DNA of 64,000 bases from JBBQYD01 sp942493075 (GCA_942493075.1 OW818681.1:2418001-2482000), one strand, 5' to 3'; shown: positions 7,437-17,215, counted from the stretch's first letter. Made by a program: numbers and translations. The notes: generated by a model not told the origin, from the sequence alone.

Positions 7437-10400
7437 ATGACCCTCCACAAAGAAATCTCCTTCGAAACCGAGATCTGCGAGCACCTCGCGGCTCACGGCT
7501 GGCTCTACGATCCCGAGGATACTGCGCACTACGATCGAGCCCGCGCTTTGTTCCCGATCGATCTTCTCGCCTGGATACAGGCCTCTCAGCCGCAGGCCTG
7601 GGAGACTCTTGCCAAGGCCCATGGCAAGCAGGCGTCCGAAATCCTTTTCAACCGGCTCCGCGATCAAATCAACCAGCGCGGCACGCTGGATGTCCTCCGG
7701 CATGGCATTGAACTGCTCGGCCTCAAACAGCCCCTGCAAACGGCTCAGTTCAAGCCCGCCCTTGCTATTAACCCGGATATCCTCGCCCGTTACTCGGCCA
7801 ATCGCCTCCGTATCATCCGGCAAATCCGCTACTCCACCCAAAACGAAAACTGCCTCGATCTGGTCCTGTTCCTGAACGGGATCCCCGTTGCCACAGCCGA
7901 GCTAAAGACGGATTTCACCCAGTCCGTCCAGGATGCAATCGATCAATATCGCTTCGACCGCAATCCCAAGCCCAAGGGCCAGAACCCTGAGCCTCTCCTT
8001 TCTTTCCCATCCGGTGCCCTCGTCCATTTCGCCGTGAGTAATTCGGAGGTGTACATGACCACTCAATTGGCGGGTGCGGCCACGCACTTTCTCCCGTTCA
8101 ACCAGGGAGACGCCGGCGCGGCTGGCAATCCCATCAGTAGCAAAGGCCATCGCACCGCTTACCTCTGGGAACAGGTCTGGCAACGGGATAGCTGGCTCGA
8201 AATCCTGGGGCGCTACCTCATCGCACCCCGCGATAAGAAGAAACAGATTGAGCGGATCATCTTCCCGCGCTATCACCAGCTCGATGTCACCCGCAAGCTC
8301 CTGGTTGCGGTTCTCAACGATGGCCCAGGCGGTAAATACCTCATCCAGCATTCCGCCGGCTCGGGTAAAACCAATTCCATCGCCTGGACCGCACATTTCC
8401 TTTCCGAGCTCCACGATGCGAAAGCGCAGAAACTCTTCGATACTGTCCTGGTCGTTTCCGATCGGAACGTGATCGATGCCCAACTCCAGGAGGCGCTCTT
8501 CGATTTCCAGCGCACTTCCGGCGTGGTGGCCACCATCACCAACGAGGACAGCAGCAAAAGCGCCGCCCTGGCCAACGCTCTCTCTGGCGCCAAGAAGATC
8601 GTCGTCTGCACCATTCAGACGTTCCCCTTCGCCCTGGAGGCCGTGCGCGAGCTCGCTGCCACCCAAGGCAAACGGTTCGCCGTTATCGCCGATGAAGCCC
8701 ACAGCTCTCAATCGGGCGAAGCGGCCGCCATGCTTAAAGCCGTCCTTAGCCCCGAGGAACTCGCCTCTTTGAAAGATGGCGGGGAAGTCGCCACCGAAGA
8801 CATTCTGGCCGCCCAGATGGCCGCCCGTGCCAATCCAGATGGCATTAGCTTTGTCGCTTTCACTGCCACGCCCAAGGCGAAGACCATGGAACTGTTCGGC
8901 ACACGACCGGACCCCGCCCGTCCCGCGGGTGCGGATAACCTCCCGCGTCCGTTCCATGTCTATTCCATGCGGCAGGCTATCGAGGAGAAGTTCATCCTCG
9001 ATGTTCTGCGCAATTACACCCCTTACCGCCTCGCCTTCAAGCTGGCGCACGAAGGCAGGGATTATACCGAGCAGACCGTTGAGCGCAGCGCTGCGATGAA
9101 AGGCATCATGGGCTGGGTCCGTCTCCACCCTTACAACATCGCTCAGAAGGTAGAAGTCGTCGTTGAGCACTACCGCCAGCACGTGGCCCCCCTCCTGAAC
9201 GGCAAAGCCAAAGCCATGGTCGTCGTTGGCAGCCGGATTGAGGCCGTCCGCTGGCAGCTCGCCATCAACAAATACATCAAGGAGCGCGCGTATTCTATTC
9301 GGACCCTGGTCGCATTCTCCGGCGAAGTGGACGATTCCGAGTCCGGTCCCGATCCGTTCACGGAAAAATCGGAGACTCTTAACCCGGGACTCAAAGGCCG
9401 CAACATCCGGGACGCCTTCAAGGGGGACGAATACCAGATCCTCCTTGTTGCGAATAAATTCCAGACCGGGTTCGATCAGCCGCTCCTTTGCGGCATGTAT
9501 GTAGACAAACGCCTTGAGGGCATTCAGGCTGTCCAGACGCTATCCCGCCTGAACCGTGCTTACCCGGGTAAAGACACCACCTACGTCGTTGACTTCGTCA
9601 ATGATCCCGCCGAGGTGCTGGCCTCCTTCAAGACCTATTACGAGACAGCCGAACTCTCCTCCGCCACCGATCCCAATCTCGTCTTCAATCTCCGCTCGAA
9701 ACTCGATGCCGCCGGTTACTACGACGACAACGAAGTCGATCGTGTAGTCAAAGCCGAGATTGATCCGAGCTCCAAACAGAGCGATCTCGTCCAGGCGCTG
9801 GAGCCTGTCCGCGATCGCCTGATGAAATCCTACAAAGCCGCCCAGGAAACTCTAAAAGCAGCACGGGCTGGAAAGGATGAGAACGCCATCAAAGCCGCGC
9901 AGAACGAGCTCAACGTCTTGACCATTTTTAAAGGCGACATGGGCACTTTCGTACGGCTCTACACCTTCCTTTCCCAGATCTTCGATTACGGCAACACCGA
10001 CATCGAGAAGCGCGCCATTTTTTACCGCCGGCTCCTGCCACTCCTCGAATTCGGACGCGAACGCGAGGAAATTGATCTTTCTAAAGTTGTGCTCACCCGC
10101 CACCGGCTCTGGTCGGCTCCGGGTGCCCCGATGGTGCTGAGGGACGGCCCCGGCCCGAAGCTCGATCCCGCTGGCGAGGTTGGCAGTGGCGAGGCGCGTG
10201 AAAAGACCAAGGTCCAAATGGCCGCCCTTATCGAGCACCTCAACGAGTTGTTCGGTGCTGACACCACAGAACAGGACCAACTCGTGTACGTGAACCACGT
10301 CTTGAAGGGCAAACTTCTTGAGTCGCAGGTCCTCCAGCAGCAGGCTGCCAACAACACCAAGGAACAATTCGCAACGTCGCCGGACCTTAGCGCCGAGCTC

Positions 10401-10550
10401 CTCAATGCCATCATGAGCGCCCTGGACGCTCACACAAGCATGAGCACCAAGGCCCTGAACTCTCCACGAGTCCAAGCCGGGCTTAAAGACATCCTCCTCA
10501 ATCATGCCAGACTCTGGGAAACACTCCGAGCAGCCAAAGCCTCTATTTAG
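7437..10550 (+). CDS. hsdR: Type I restriction enzyme endonuclease/translocase subunit HsdR (locus 1)
   Basis: Motor and nuclease subunit that cuts unmodified DNA after ATP-driven translocation. The start chosen is ATG 7437 (MTLHKEISFE) rather than the in-frame TTG at 7425. The N-terminal HSDR_N nuclease domain carries the PD-(D/E)XK pattern 'LDLVLFLNGIPVATAELKT' near residues 140-160. The helicase has Walker A 'HSAGSGKTN' (about residue 305), Walker B 'VIADEAHSSQ' (about residue 415) and 'FTATPKAKT' (about residue 475). A long helical C-terminal region follows, probably for binding HsdM/HsdS. Length (1037 residues) is normal for the family. It is separated from hsdS by the coupled gene pair, a mosaic relic and a palindromic repeat, so it probably has its own promoter. 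Confidence 0.95.
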   Translation: MTLHKEISFETEICEHLAAHGWLYDPEDTAHYDRARALFPIDLLAWIQASQPQAWETLAKAHGKQASEILFNRLRDQINQRGTLDVLRHGIELLGLKQPLQTAQFKPALAINPDILARYSANRLRIIRQIRYSTQNENCLDLVLFLNGIPVATAELKTDFTQSVQDAIDQYRFDRNPKPKGQNPEPLLSFPSGALVHFAVSNSEVYMTTQLAGAATHFLPFNQGDAGAAGNPISSKGHRTAYLWEQVWQRDSWLEILGRYLIAPRDKKKQIERIIFPRYHQLDVTRKLLVAVLNDGPGGKYLIQHSAGSGKTNSIAWTAHFLSELHDAKAQKLFDTVLVVSDRNVIDAQLQEALFDFQRTSGVVATITNEDSSKSAALANALSGAKKIVVCTIQTFPFALEAVRELAATQGKRFAVIADEAHSSQSGEAAAMLKAVLSPEELASLKDGGEVATEDILAAQMAARANPDGISFVAFTATPKAKTMELFGTRPDPARPAGADNLPRPFHVYSMRQAIEEKFILDVLRNYTPYRLAFKLAHEGRDYTEQTVERSAAMKGIMGWVRLHPYNIAQKVEVVVEHYRQHVAPLLNGKAKAMVVVGSRIEAVRWQLAINKYIKERAYSIRTLVAFSGEVDDSESGPDPFTEKSETLNPGLKGRNIRDAFKGDEYQILLVANKFQTGFDQPLLCGMYVDKRLEGIQAVQTLSRLNRAYPGKDTTYVVDFVNDPAEVLASFKTYYETAELSSATDPNLVFNLRSKLDAAGYYDDNEVDRVVKAEIDPSSKQSDLVQALEPVRDRLMKSYKAAQETLKAARAGKDENAIKAAQNELNVLTIFKGDMGTFVRLYTFLSQIFDYGNTDIEKRAIFYRRLLPLLEFGREREEIDLSKVVLTRHRLWSAPGAPMVLRDGPGPKLDPAGEVGSGEAREKTKVQMAALIEHLNELFGADTTEQDQLVYVNHVLKGKLLESQVLQQQAANNTKEQFATSPDLSAELLNAIMSALDAHTSMSTKALNSPRVQAGLKDILLNHARLWETLRAAKASI

Positions 10551-10553
10551 AAG

Positions 10554-10577
10554 AAGGCATTTGCAGCCTTTTTTCTT
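10554..10577 (+). terminator. Weak candidate terminator after hsdR
   Basis: A short stem AAGGC/GCCTT with a 7-base loop is followed by a run of six T and then CTT, starting 3 bases after the hsdR stop. The 5-bp stem is weak, so termination is only plausible. Confidence 0.4.
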
Positions 10578-10959
10578 GTTCAGAAGAATCAGTTTCGTAA
10601 TCTATAGCAAGCTGTTCCAAAAGCGCGACGAATGAGCTTTTAGTGGCTGTGGAAGGCTGATGCGGGACGAGGAGGAAAGACAAGAAACGATGTGTGGCTT
10701 TGTATGCCGTGAATGTGGGCTGAACCGTTTTTAACGGGCTACTGAACAAAAAACGGTGAACTTTTGCCAAAGCTGGTGAAGTCGATTCTGTCCCGCAATA
10801 GCACACTCAACCGGTGCGGATGGACCGGGTTAGCCGTTTTCAGGAAAGGGGCTGCCGACTGAGCACCTTCCAGAGGACCGTAACTCGGGATATGCCATGG
10901 GGGTCCACCATTTTTCGCGCGTTCGGAATAGTCCGAAAGAGTAGAGTTTTGAAACTGAT
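10578..10959. other. Intergenic region hsdR-nifJ
   Basis: No supported gene. A minus-strand open frame of 87 codons (10543-10806) overlaps the hsdR end and has no ribosome-binding site, so I do not call it. The last 150 bases contain GC-rich segments such as GGTGC…GCACC that could fold into a nifJ leader. No known riboswitch consensus was recognised. Confidence 0.4.
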
Positions 10960-13900
10960 ATGACGCCAACTAAAGCCTCGCCTATGTCTGAAAAGAATGT
11001 ATCTGCCGCCGCAGCCAACCCGGCTCCGGCTTCTGGGTCTGCCGCCAAAGCCCCCGTGTATAAAACACTGGACGGCAATGAAGCTGCCGCCTATGTGGCG
11101 TATCGCCTGAATGAAGTGATGGCGATCTATCCGATCACCCCGTCCTCCCCGATCGCCGAGTGGTGCGACCAGTGGGCAAGCGAGAGCAAAAAGAATCTGT
11201 GGAACACGATTCCATCGATCATAGAGATGCAGAGTGAAGGCGGCGCTGTTGGCGCTGTGCACGGTGCTCTGCAAACAGGCACGCTCAGCACGACCTTCAC
11301 GGCATCTCAAGGCTTGCTGCTGATGATCCCCAACATGTTCAAAATCGCGGGCGAACTGCTCCCGACGGTTTTCCATGTGACCGCCCGCACGGTGGCTGCT
11401 CATGCACTCTCCATTTTCGGTGATCATAGTGACGTCATGGCCTGCCGTTCGACCGGGTGGGGCATGCTGGCCGCCGCTTCGGTCCAGGAAACGATGGACT
11501 TTGCGCTGATTTCGCAGGCCGCAACTCTGCGGTCGCGCATTCCGTTCGTTCACTTTTTCGATGGTTTCCGCACCTCCCATGAAGTGTCCAAGATCGAGAT
11601 GCTCTCCACTGCGGATCTCCGAGCCTTGATCAGCGACGATCTGATCGCTGAGCATCGTGCTCGTGGGATGACCCCTGATAAGCCGGTGCTCCGCGGCACA
11701 GCGCAGAACCCGGACGCCTTCTTCCAGGCTCGCGAAACGGCTAATCCGTTTTACGATGCGTGCGCAGACATCACCCAGAAGGTGATGGACGAGTTTGCCG
11801 CCCAGGTAGGGCGCCGCTACAACGCTTTCGATTACTACGGCGCTGCCGATGCCGAGCGCGTGATTGTGCTCATGGGTTCTGGTTGCGAAGCCGCCCACGA
11901 GACCCTGGATTATCTGCTGCCCAAGGGCGAAAAGATCGGCATCGTCAAGGTGCGCCTGTATCGTCCGTTCGATGGCAAACGGTTCATGGAAGCGCTCCCC
12001 GCGACTGTGAAGACCATTGCCGTCCTGGATCGGACCAAGGAACCCGGCGCCATGGGCGAGCCGCTGTATCAGGATGTCATTGCCGCGCTGTTCGAAGGAA
12101 TGAGTCTCAACTGGGGTTCCCTGAAGACCATGCCCAAAGTGGTGTGCGGTCGCTATGGGTTATCCTCCAAGGAGTTCACTCCTGCCATGGTTAAGTCTGT
12201 TTTCGACAACCTGTCCGCCGCGTCTCCGAAGAATCACTTCACTATCGGTATCAATGATGACGTCAGCCATACCAGCTTGACCTGGGATGCTGAGTTTTCA
12301 ACTGAGCCCAACAACGTTATTCGCGCCATGTTCTATGGATTGGGCGCAGACGGCACGGTGGGCGCCAATAAGAATTCCATCAAGATCATTGGTGAGGAAA
12401 CGCCGAACTTTGCCCAGGGCTATTTCGTTTACGACTCTAAGAAGTCCGGATCAATGACCGTCTCGCACTTGCGGTTCGGACCTCAGGTGATTCGTTCGAC
12501 ATACCTGATCACGCGCGCGAATTTCGTGGCGTGCCATCAACCGACGTTCCTGGACCGCTACGACATGGTTCAGAACCTGATCGAGGGAGGCACATTCCTG
12601 CTAAACACGCCCTTCGGCGCTGATAAGATCTGGGCGCACCTTCCGACGCCTGTCCAGCAAACGCTCATCAAAAAGAAGGTTCGGTTCTATGTCATTGATG
12701 CCACCCAGGTGGCTCGTGACAGTGGCATGGGCGGCCGCATCAACACCATCATGCAGGTTTGCTTCTTCGCACTCTCCGGCGTTCTGCCAAAGGAGGAGTC
12801 GATCGAGGCGATCAAGGAGTCCATTCGCAAGACCTACGGCAAGAAAGGCGAAGAGATTGTTCAGAAGAACCTGCAGGCTGTTGACAACACTTTGGCACAC
12901 TTGCACGAGGTTCCGCTGACTGCAAAAGTGAACGGCACCGGCGGCTTCCTCCCGGCGATCACATTGAATGCACCGGAATATGTCCGGACGGTTCTTGGCA
13001 AGCTCGCTGCTGGACAAGGCGATGACCTGCCCGTGAGCGCCTTTACCTGCGACGGCACATTCCCGACGGCAACCGCACAATATGAAAAGCGCAACCTGGC
13101 GCTCGACATTCCTGTCTGGGACCAGGCCGTTTGTATCCAATGTATGAAGTGCGTGGCGATTTGCCCGCATGCCACCATCCGCGCGAAGGTTTACGATCCC
13201 AAGGAACTGGTCGGAGCTCCTGCTACATTTAAAGCAACCGACGCCCGTGCGCCCGAATGGAAGGGGCTCAAGTGGTCCCTCCAGGTGGCCGCCGAAGATT
13301 GCACCGGCTGCACGCTCTGCGTGGAGGTCTGCCCGGCTCGCAATAAGAGCGAGGCCAAGCTCAAGGCGATTAACATGCGCCCACAAGCTCCGTTGCGTGA
13401 CCAGGAGAAGGCCAACTGGGACTTCTTCCTCAAGCTTCCGGAATACGACCGGCGCAAGCTCAAGCTTGGCAGCCTGCGCCAGCAGCAGGTCATGCAGCCC
13501 TTGTTCGAATTCTCCGGCGCGTGCGCTGGTTGCGGCGAGACGCCTTACATCAAGATGCTCACGCAGTTGTTTGGCGACAGGGCTGTGATCGCCAACGCAA
13601 CTGGTTGCTCATCCATCTACGGCGGCAACCTGCCGACCACCCCCTATACCACCGATGCGGCAGGGCGCGGTCCGACGTGGTGTAATTCGCTGTTCGAGGA
13701 TAACGCGGAGTTCGGATTGGGCTTCCGGGTTTCCATCGACAAGCAGCACGAGTTCGCGATGGAATTGGTCAAGAAATTGGGTGCAACCATCGGCGACGAT
13801 CTGGCTGACGGCATTCTGAAGGCCGACCAAACTTCGGAAGCGGGCATTTATGACCAGCGCGAGCGCGTCGAAGCTCTCAAGCAAAAGCTCGTCAAGATGG

Positions 13901-14658
13901 AAGGAAGCGAAGCGAAACTGTTGCGGACCCTGGCCGACCAGCTTGTGCGCAAGAGCGTTTGGATTCTCGGTGGCGACGGCTGGGCATACGACATCGGTTA
14001 CGGCGGGTTGGATCACGTGCTGGCTACCGGCCGAGACGTCAACGTTCTCGTGATGGACACGGAAGTCTATTCCAACACGGGCGGGCAATGCTCCAAGTCC
14101 ACTCCGCGAGGCGCGGTGGCCAAGTTCGCTGCCGGTGGCAAGGCGATTGGCAAGAAAGACCTTGGCTTAATCGCCATGACCTACGGCCATATCTACGTGG
14201 CGAGCGTGGCGATGGGCTACAAGGATGAGCACACGTTGAAAGCGTTCCTCGAGGCGGAATCCTATCCCGGACCTTCCTTGATCATCGCGTACAGCCATTG
14301 TATTGCGCATGGCATCAACCTGGATGCAGGTGTCGGCGCCCGGCAGCAAAAGCTGGCCGTTGAATCGGGTCAGTGGCTGCTCTACCGGTTCGATCCTCGC
14401 CGGACTGAACGTGGTGAGAATCCGTTGCAGCTTGATTCCGGCGCTGCCAAGGGCAAGGTGCAGGACTACATGCTCTCGGAGAATCGCTTCAAGATGCTCA
14501 CCAAGAGCAAACCTGAAGACGCAAAGAAGTTTTTTGCACAGGCGCAGACAGATGCCGAACGCCGCTGGAAGTACTATCAATTCCTGGCGGGCCGTGATCC
14601 GAAACCCGAAGTAGTGTCGGCCCCGAAACCTGCCACCTCGGCCGATCAACAACCTTAA
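10960..14658 (+). CDS. nifJ: Pyruvate:ferredoxin (flavodoxin) oxidoreductase
   Basis: Cytoplasmic homodimeric enzyme that oxidises pyruvate with CoA to acetyl-CoA and CO2 and reduces ferredoxin or flavodoxin. At 1232 residues it is the full single-chain form. In order: pyrimidine-binding domain ('YPITPSSPIAEW', about residues 40-55), transketolase C-like domain, gamma domain, a two-[4Fe-4S] ferredoxin domain ('CIQCMKCVAICPH' near 726 and 'CTGCTLCVEVCPA' near 782), then the TPP domain with 'CAGCGETPYIKML' near 850 and 'GGDGWAYDIGYGGLDHV' near 1005. ATG 10960 is used; the in-frame ATG 10984 is a possible alternative. It points to fermentative or otherwise low-potential electron metabolism and is oxygen-sensitive in most hosts. 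The gene is followed by a hairpin and a dihydroorotate-dehydrogenase-like gene. Confidence 0.97.
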   Translation: MTPTKASPMSEKNVSAAAANPAPASGSAAKAPVYKTLDGNEAAAYVAYRLNEVMAIYPITPSSPIAEWCDQWASESKKNLWNTIPSIIEMQSEGGAVGAVHGALQTGTLSTTFTASQGLLLMIPNMFKIAGELLPTVFHVTARTVAAHALSIFGDHSDVMACRSTGWGMLAAASVQETMDFALISQAATLRSRIPFVHFFDGFRTSHEVSKIEMLSTADLRALISDDLIAEHRARGMTPDKPVLRGTAQNPDAFFQARETANPFYDACADITQKVMDEFAAQVGRRYNAFDYYGAADAERVIVLMGSGCEAAHETLDYLLPKGEKIGIVKVRLYRPFDGKRFMEALPATVKTIAVLDRTKEPGAMGEPLYQDVIAALFEGMSLNWGSLKTMPKVVCGRYGLSSKEFTPAMVKSVFDNLSAASPKNHFTIGINDDVSHTSLTWDAEFSTEPNNVIRAMFYGLGADGTVGANKNSIKIIGEETPNFAQGYFVYDSKKSGSMTVSHLRFGPQVIRSTYLITRANFVACHQPTFLDRYDMVQNLIEGGTFLLNTPFGADKIWAHLPTPVQQTLIKKKVRFYVIDATQVARDSGMGGRINTIMQVCFFALSGVLPKEESIEAIKESIRKTYGKKGEEIVQKNLQAVDNTLAHLHEVPLTAKVNGTGGFLPAITLNAPEYVRTVLGKLAAGQGDDLPVSAFTCDGTFPTATAQYEKRNLALDIPVWDQAVCIQCMKCVAICPHATIRAKVYDPKELVGAPATFKATDARAPEWKGLKWSLQVAAEDCTGCTLCVEVCPARNKSEAKLKAINMRPQAPLRDQEKANWDFFLKLPEYDRRKLKLGSLRQQQVMQPLFEFSGACAGCGETPYIKMLTQLFGDRAVIANATGCSSIYGGNLPTTPYTTDAAGRGPTWCNSLFEDNAEFGLGFRVSIDKQHEFAMELVKKLGATIGDDLADGILKADQTSEAGIYDQRERVEALKQKLVKMEGSEAKLLRTLADQLVRKSVWILGGDGWAYDIGYGGLDHVLATGRDVNVLVMDTEVYSNTGGQCSKSTPRGAVAKFAAGGKAIGKKDLGLIAMTYGHIYVASVAMGYKDEHTLKAFLEAESYPGPSLIIAYSHCIAHGINLDAGVGARQQKLAVESGQWLLYRFDPRRTERGENPLQLDSGAAKGKVQDYMLSENRFKMLTKSKPEDAKKFFAQAQTDAERRWKYYQFLAGRDPKPEVVSAPKPATSADQQP

Positions 14659-14666
14659 TGGAGCTT

Positions 14667-14699
14667 TTCGCCACCCGGTCATATTGGGCGGGTGGCGAA
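14667..14699 (+). terminator. Intercistronic hairpin after nifJ
   Basis: A perfect 11-bp stem TTCGCCACCCG/CGGGTGGCGAA with an 11-base loop starts 9 bases after the nifJ stop. No T-run follows, so it may be an RNA-stabilising or attenuating hairpin rather than a full terminator. Confidence 0.6.
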
Positions 14700-14738
14700 G
14701 CCAAAACTCTGAAAACAACTTAGAAAAAAATCAGGTTT

Positions 14739-15740
14739 ATGGATCTTTCAACAAAGTATCTCGGTTTGAATCTCCGCACCCCACTGGTGCCGGCCGCCTC
14801 CCCGATGTCCGAAGAACTCGACACCATCAAGGAGATGGAAGATGCCGGGGCTTCGGCCGTGGTTTTATATTCACTCTTTGAGGAGCAACTCCGGCAGGAC
14901 TCAGCAGAGCTTGCCCATAACATGGAGCAGGGCACCGAAAGCTTCGCCGAAGCGCTAAGCTATTTCCCGGAACCCGAAGAATTTCGGCTCGGTCCGGATG
15001 AGTACCTCTCGCACATCTCCAAGGCCAAGCAAGCGGTGAAAATGCCGATTATCGCCAGCCTGAACGGCTCATCAGTGGGTGGTTGGACCCAATACGCAAA
15101 GGCAATTCAACAGGCCGGTGCCGATGCCCTGGAGCTGAACATTTATTACATTCCCACGGATATGAATAAGACCTCCGTGGAAATCGAGCAGACCTACCTG
15201 GACATTCTCCGGGCTGTTAAGTCGTCCGTGACCATTCCCGTAGCGGTGAAGCTGAGCCCGTTCTTCACCAACTTTGCCAACATGGCCAAACGCTTGGATC
15301 AATGTGGCGCGAACGGTCTGGTGCTCTTCAACCGCTTCTATCAGCCCGATATCGACCTGGAAAGCCTGGAAATCAAACCCAACATTCTGCTCAGCACGCC
15401 GATGGCTATGCGCGTGCCCTTGCGTTGGATTGCTCTCCTTTTCGGACAACTGCGTGCGAACCTGGCGGCCACCAGCGGTATTCATCGCGCGTCAGATGTG
15501 CTCAAAATGTTGATGGCCGGTGCTGACGTCACCATGCTTTGCTCCACGCTGCTGCGTCACGGTCCGCGGCAAATCGGTGTGATCGAGCGGGACCTGATCG
15601 CCTGGATGGAAGAGCACGAATATGAATCGGTCGCTCAACTTAAGGGAAGTCTAAGTCAGAAGAACTGCGCTGATCCCAGTGCGTTCGAACGCGCTCAGTA
15701 CATGAAAGCCCTCTCGCAGTTCCCGGGTTCGAAGGCCTAA
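14739..15740 (+). CDS. Dihydroorotate dehydrogenase-like FMN/TIM-barrel protein
   Basis: A 333-residue member of the dihydroorotate dehydrogenase-like superfamily. It starts with the family signature 'YLGLNLRTPLVPAASPMSE' and has 'ADALELNIYYIP' and 'TIPVAVKLSPFFTNF' in the barrel, followed by 'LVLFNRFYQPDIDLE' and 'SGIHRASDVLKMLMAGAD' at the phosphate-binding end. It lacks the iron-sulfur insertions of PreA. In several anaerobes and cyanobacteria a gene of this kind accompanies nifJ; from that context I infer a role in ferredoxin-linked redox metabolism rather than pyrimidine synthesis. It lies 80 bases after nifJ, beyond the hairpin, and is followed by a good terminator, so nifJ and this gene form one transcriptional region. 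The true substrate is unknown. Confidence 0.85.
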   Translation: MDLSTKYLGLNLRTPLVPAASPMSEELDTIKEMEDAGASAVVLYSLFEEQLRQDSAELAHNMEQGTESFAEALSYFPEPEEFRLGPDEYLSHISKAKQAVKMPIIASLNGSSVGGWTQYAKAIQQAGADALELNIYYIPTDMNKTSVEIEQTYLDILRAVKSSVTIPVAVKLSPFFTNFANMAKRLDQCGANGLVLFNRFYQPDIDLESLEIKPNILLSTPMAMRVPLRWIALLFGQLRANLAATSGIHRASDVLKMLMAGADVTMLCSTLLRHGPRQIGVIERDLIAWMEEHEYESVAQLKGSLSQKNCADPSAFERAQYMKALSQFPGSKA

Positions 15741-15770
15741 GAACGGCAGAGGTTTAGTTTCGGTTTTCTC

Positions 15771-15808
15771 AACGGCTCAGCGGTCACACGCTGGGCCGTT
15801 TTGGTTTA
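15771..15808 (+). terminator. Rho-independent terminator after the nifJ region
   Basis: Stem AACGGCTCAGCG with CGCTGGGCCGTT (12 pairs, one G-U), loop GTCACA, followed by TTGGTTTAT on the plus strand, 30 bases after the stop of the DHOD-like gene. Confidence 0.8.
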
Positions 15809-15912
15809 TCTATCTCACGGCAGAGCAGGACGCAAGCGATCAAGCCTAGCTTGGGTTTGTTGCCGTGCTCGGCTCTCCCTCTAAGTAGCTCATCAAAGGG
15901 CAGCAATGGATC

Positions 15913-16461
15913 TCACCCGCCGGGTTTAGGCGCTTTGTTACTCCATCTCCGTTCCAGGTAGTCAAGAAGCTCTTGTGCGCGGCGCCTCGTGCCGGGATCA
16001 GGAGATTGTAACCGCTCACGGACGCGCACATCGAACTCAGGTGTGTGGAGTGCGCCGGCAAGACGGCAGTAGGCGCGAAACTCGGGTCGATCAAACTTGT
16101 CCAGGGCTTGCAGGACCACGCTCTGCAGCCGTTGACCCTGGGACTCACTGAAGGGCAGGTTTTTGATGCACCGGATGATCGCCTTCTTGGCGTAACCAGA
16201 GCCAAACATATAAGGATCAAGTTCCAGGAAGACGATCGCGTGCTCGAGCAGTCGGGGATTGCCCTCCCGCAATTTCTGACGTCCATCTGCCGATTCGATG
16301 AACCGAGTCGGCGATTTATAGCTGTGGAAAGTTCGGCATGCCTGCTCCCAAGCGATCCATGCCTCCCGGCTTTCCGCACGGCATCGGAAGGTCTCATGAA
16401 TCCGCTGATGGAGCTGCCTGTACTCCTCCGACTTCCTCTTCAGCTCATCGTATTCGGTCAT
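15913..16461 (-). CDS. Hypothetical helical protein
   Basis: Family not recognised. The 182-residue product begins MTEYDELKRKSEEYRQLH and is charged and probably all-helical. It has regularly spaced helices around 'LLEHAIVFLELDPYMFGSGYAKKAIIRCI', 'SVVLQALDKFDRPEFRAYCRLA' and 'RRRAQELLDYLERRW', which recall HEAT-type repeats. There is no signal peptide or membrane segment. ATG 16461 lacks a strong ribosome-binding site. Long overlapping frames exist on the plus strand, but this frame has the most protein-like composition. It may be a single gene or the partner of the lipoprotein gene just upstream on the same strand. Confidence 0.6.
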   Translation of the reverse strand: MTEYDELKRKSEEYRQLHQRIHETFRCRAESREAWIAWEQACRTFHSYKSPTRFIESADGRQKLREGNPRLLEHAIVFLELDPYMFGSGYAKKAIIRCIKNLPFSESQGQRLQSVVLQALDKFDRPEFRAYCRLAGALHTPEFDVRVRERLQSPDPGTRRRAQELLDYLERRWSNKAPKPGG

Positions 16462-16537
16462 TTCTTGGTCAAATTAGAGAATAATGCCGGAGCAGGCTAT
16501 CGCTTCATGAAATGCTAACCACGTTACTCATGCTAAA

Positions 16538-16912
16538 TCAATGTGGATACATCCATGAGTAGCCAATGATAGTTCCATCGGAATCAAAAGAAACGCAGCA
16601 CGTATCAGTAGTCCAGCCCCAGCGTCCCACCGGAGTCCTGAATAGCACCCAACCGGCGGTGGGTTTGGAGCTAAACGACTTCTCTATGTGGTCCCGTTCA
16701 AACCGGGAAATCCAGGAAGACTCCCGAGGCGTCGTGTAATTGGTGAGGTACATTAACTCAAAGCCCGTGAAGTGATTCGTAACTTCAGTGAAGGACATTC
16801 CAGACTGCAGCAGATGCGATTTTTGCCTAAGCTGTGTGTTGTAGCCTTTCCCACAGCCGGAGAGAACCAGTATCGCCGCCAAACCCGTGGTGATGACCAG
16901 TGCGGTTGTCAT
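16538..16912 (-). CDS. Small predicted lipoprotein of unknown function
   Basis: From ATG 16912 the product is about 124 residues and starts with a short hydrophobic signal (MTTALVITTGLAAILVLSGC) ending in a lipobox, LxGC type, with the lipidated Cys at residue 20. A longer reading from ATG 16975 would add 21 hydrophilic residues before the signal and is less likely. The mature part has 'SGMSFTEVTNHF' and ends 'FDSDGTIIGYSW', the pattern of small outer-membrane or periplasmic proteins such as the SmpA/BamE-like 'tight turn' group; this is only a resemblance. It precedes the helical hypothetical gene on the same strand. Confidence 0.6.
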   Translation of the reverse strand: MTTALVITTGLAAILVLSGCGKGYNTQLRQKSHLLQSGMSFTEVTNHFTGFELMYLTNYTTPRESSWISRFERDHIEKSFSSKPTAGWVLFRTPVGRWGWTTDTCCVSFDSDGTIIGYSWMYPH

Positions 16913-17161
16913 TCCATCGTCTGAAACAGAACCTCTCGCTTGTTGCGGTGTCATTACGCTATTGAACCGATGCACACGACCACGTGCAAGCCCCGAAAAG
17001 CAGCAGGACTTAAACCGCAGATGATGGCGGATGAAGAATAGACCTGCGGATGGCTAACGATTCCTGGCAACCGACATGATCGACATGCATTCCAGGGCTC
17101 GCTCGGCAGAGTTGCTAAGGCATATCCTCTGGTTGATGCTTTTGGTCCGGCTGGAGCAGCA

Positions 17162-17191
17162 ATAAAAAAGCCCCGCAGGTGAGTGCGGGGC
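17162..17191 (-). terminator. Rho-independent terminator of the radical SAM gene
   Basis: On the minus strand GCCCCGC … GCGGGGC (7-bp stem, 8-base loop) is followed by a run of six T and then ATT. It starts 24 bases after the stop codon of the gene at 17216-18139. Confidence 0.88.
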
Positions 17192-17215
17192 TGGTTTCCT
17201 TAATGGATGATCAGG

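Noticed and set aside
10543..10806. Minus-strand open frame of 87 codons behind hsdR1
   Set aside because: It overlaps the hsdR1 end and has no ribosome-binding site or recognisable domain, so a gene call is unsupported.
16045..16518. Plus-strand frame of 157 codons opposite the helical hypothetical gene
   Set aside because: The minus-strand frame at 15913-16461 has a clearer protein-like composition and helix pattern; both cannot easily be real.
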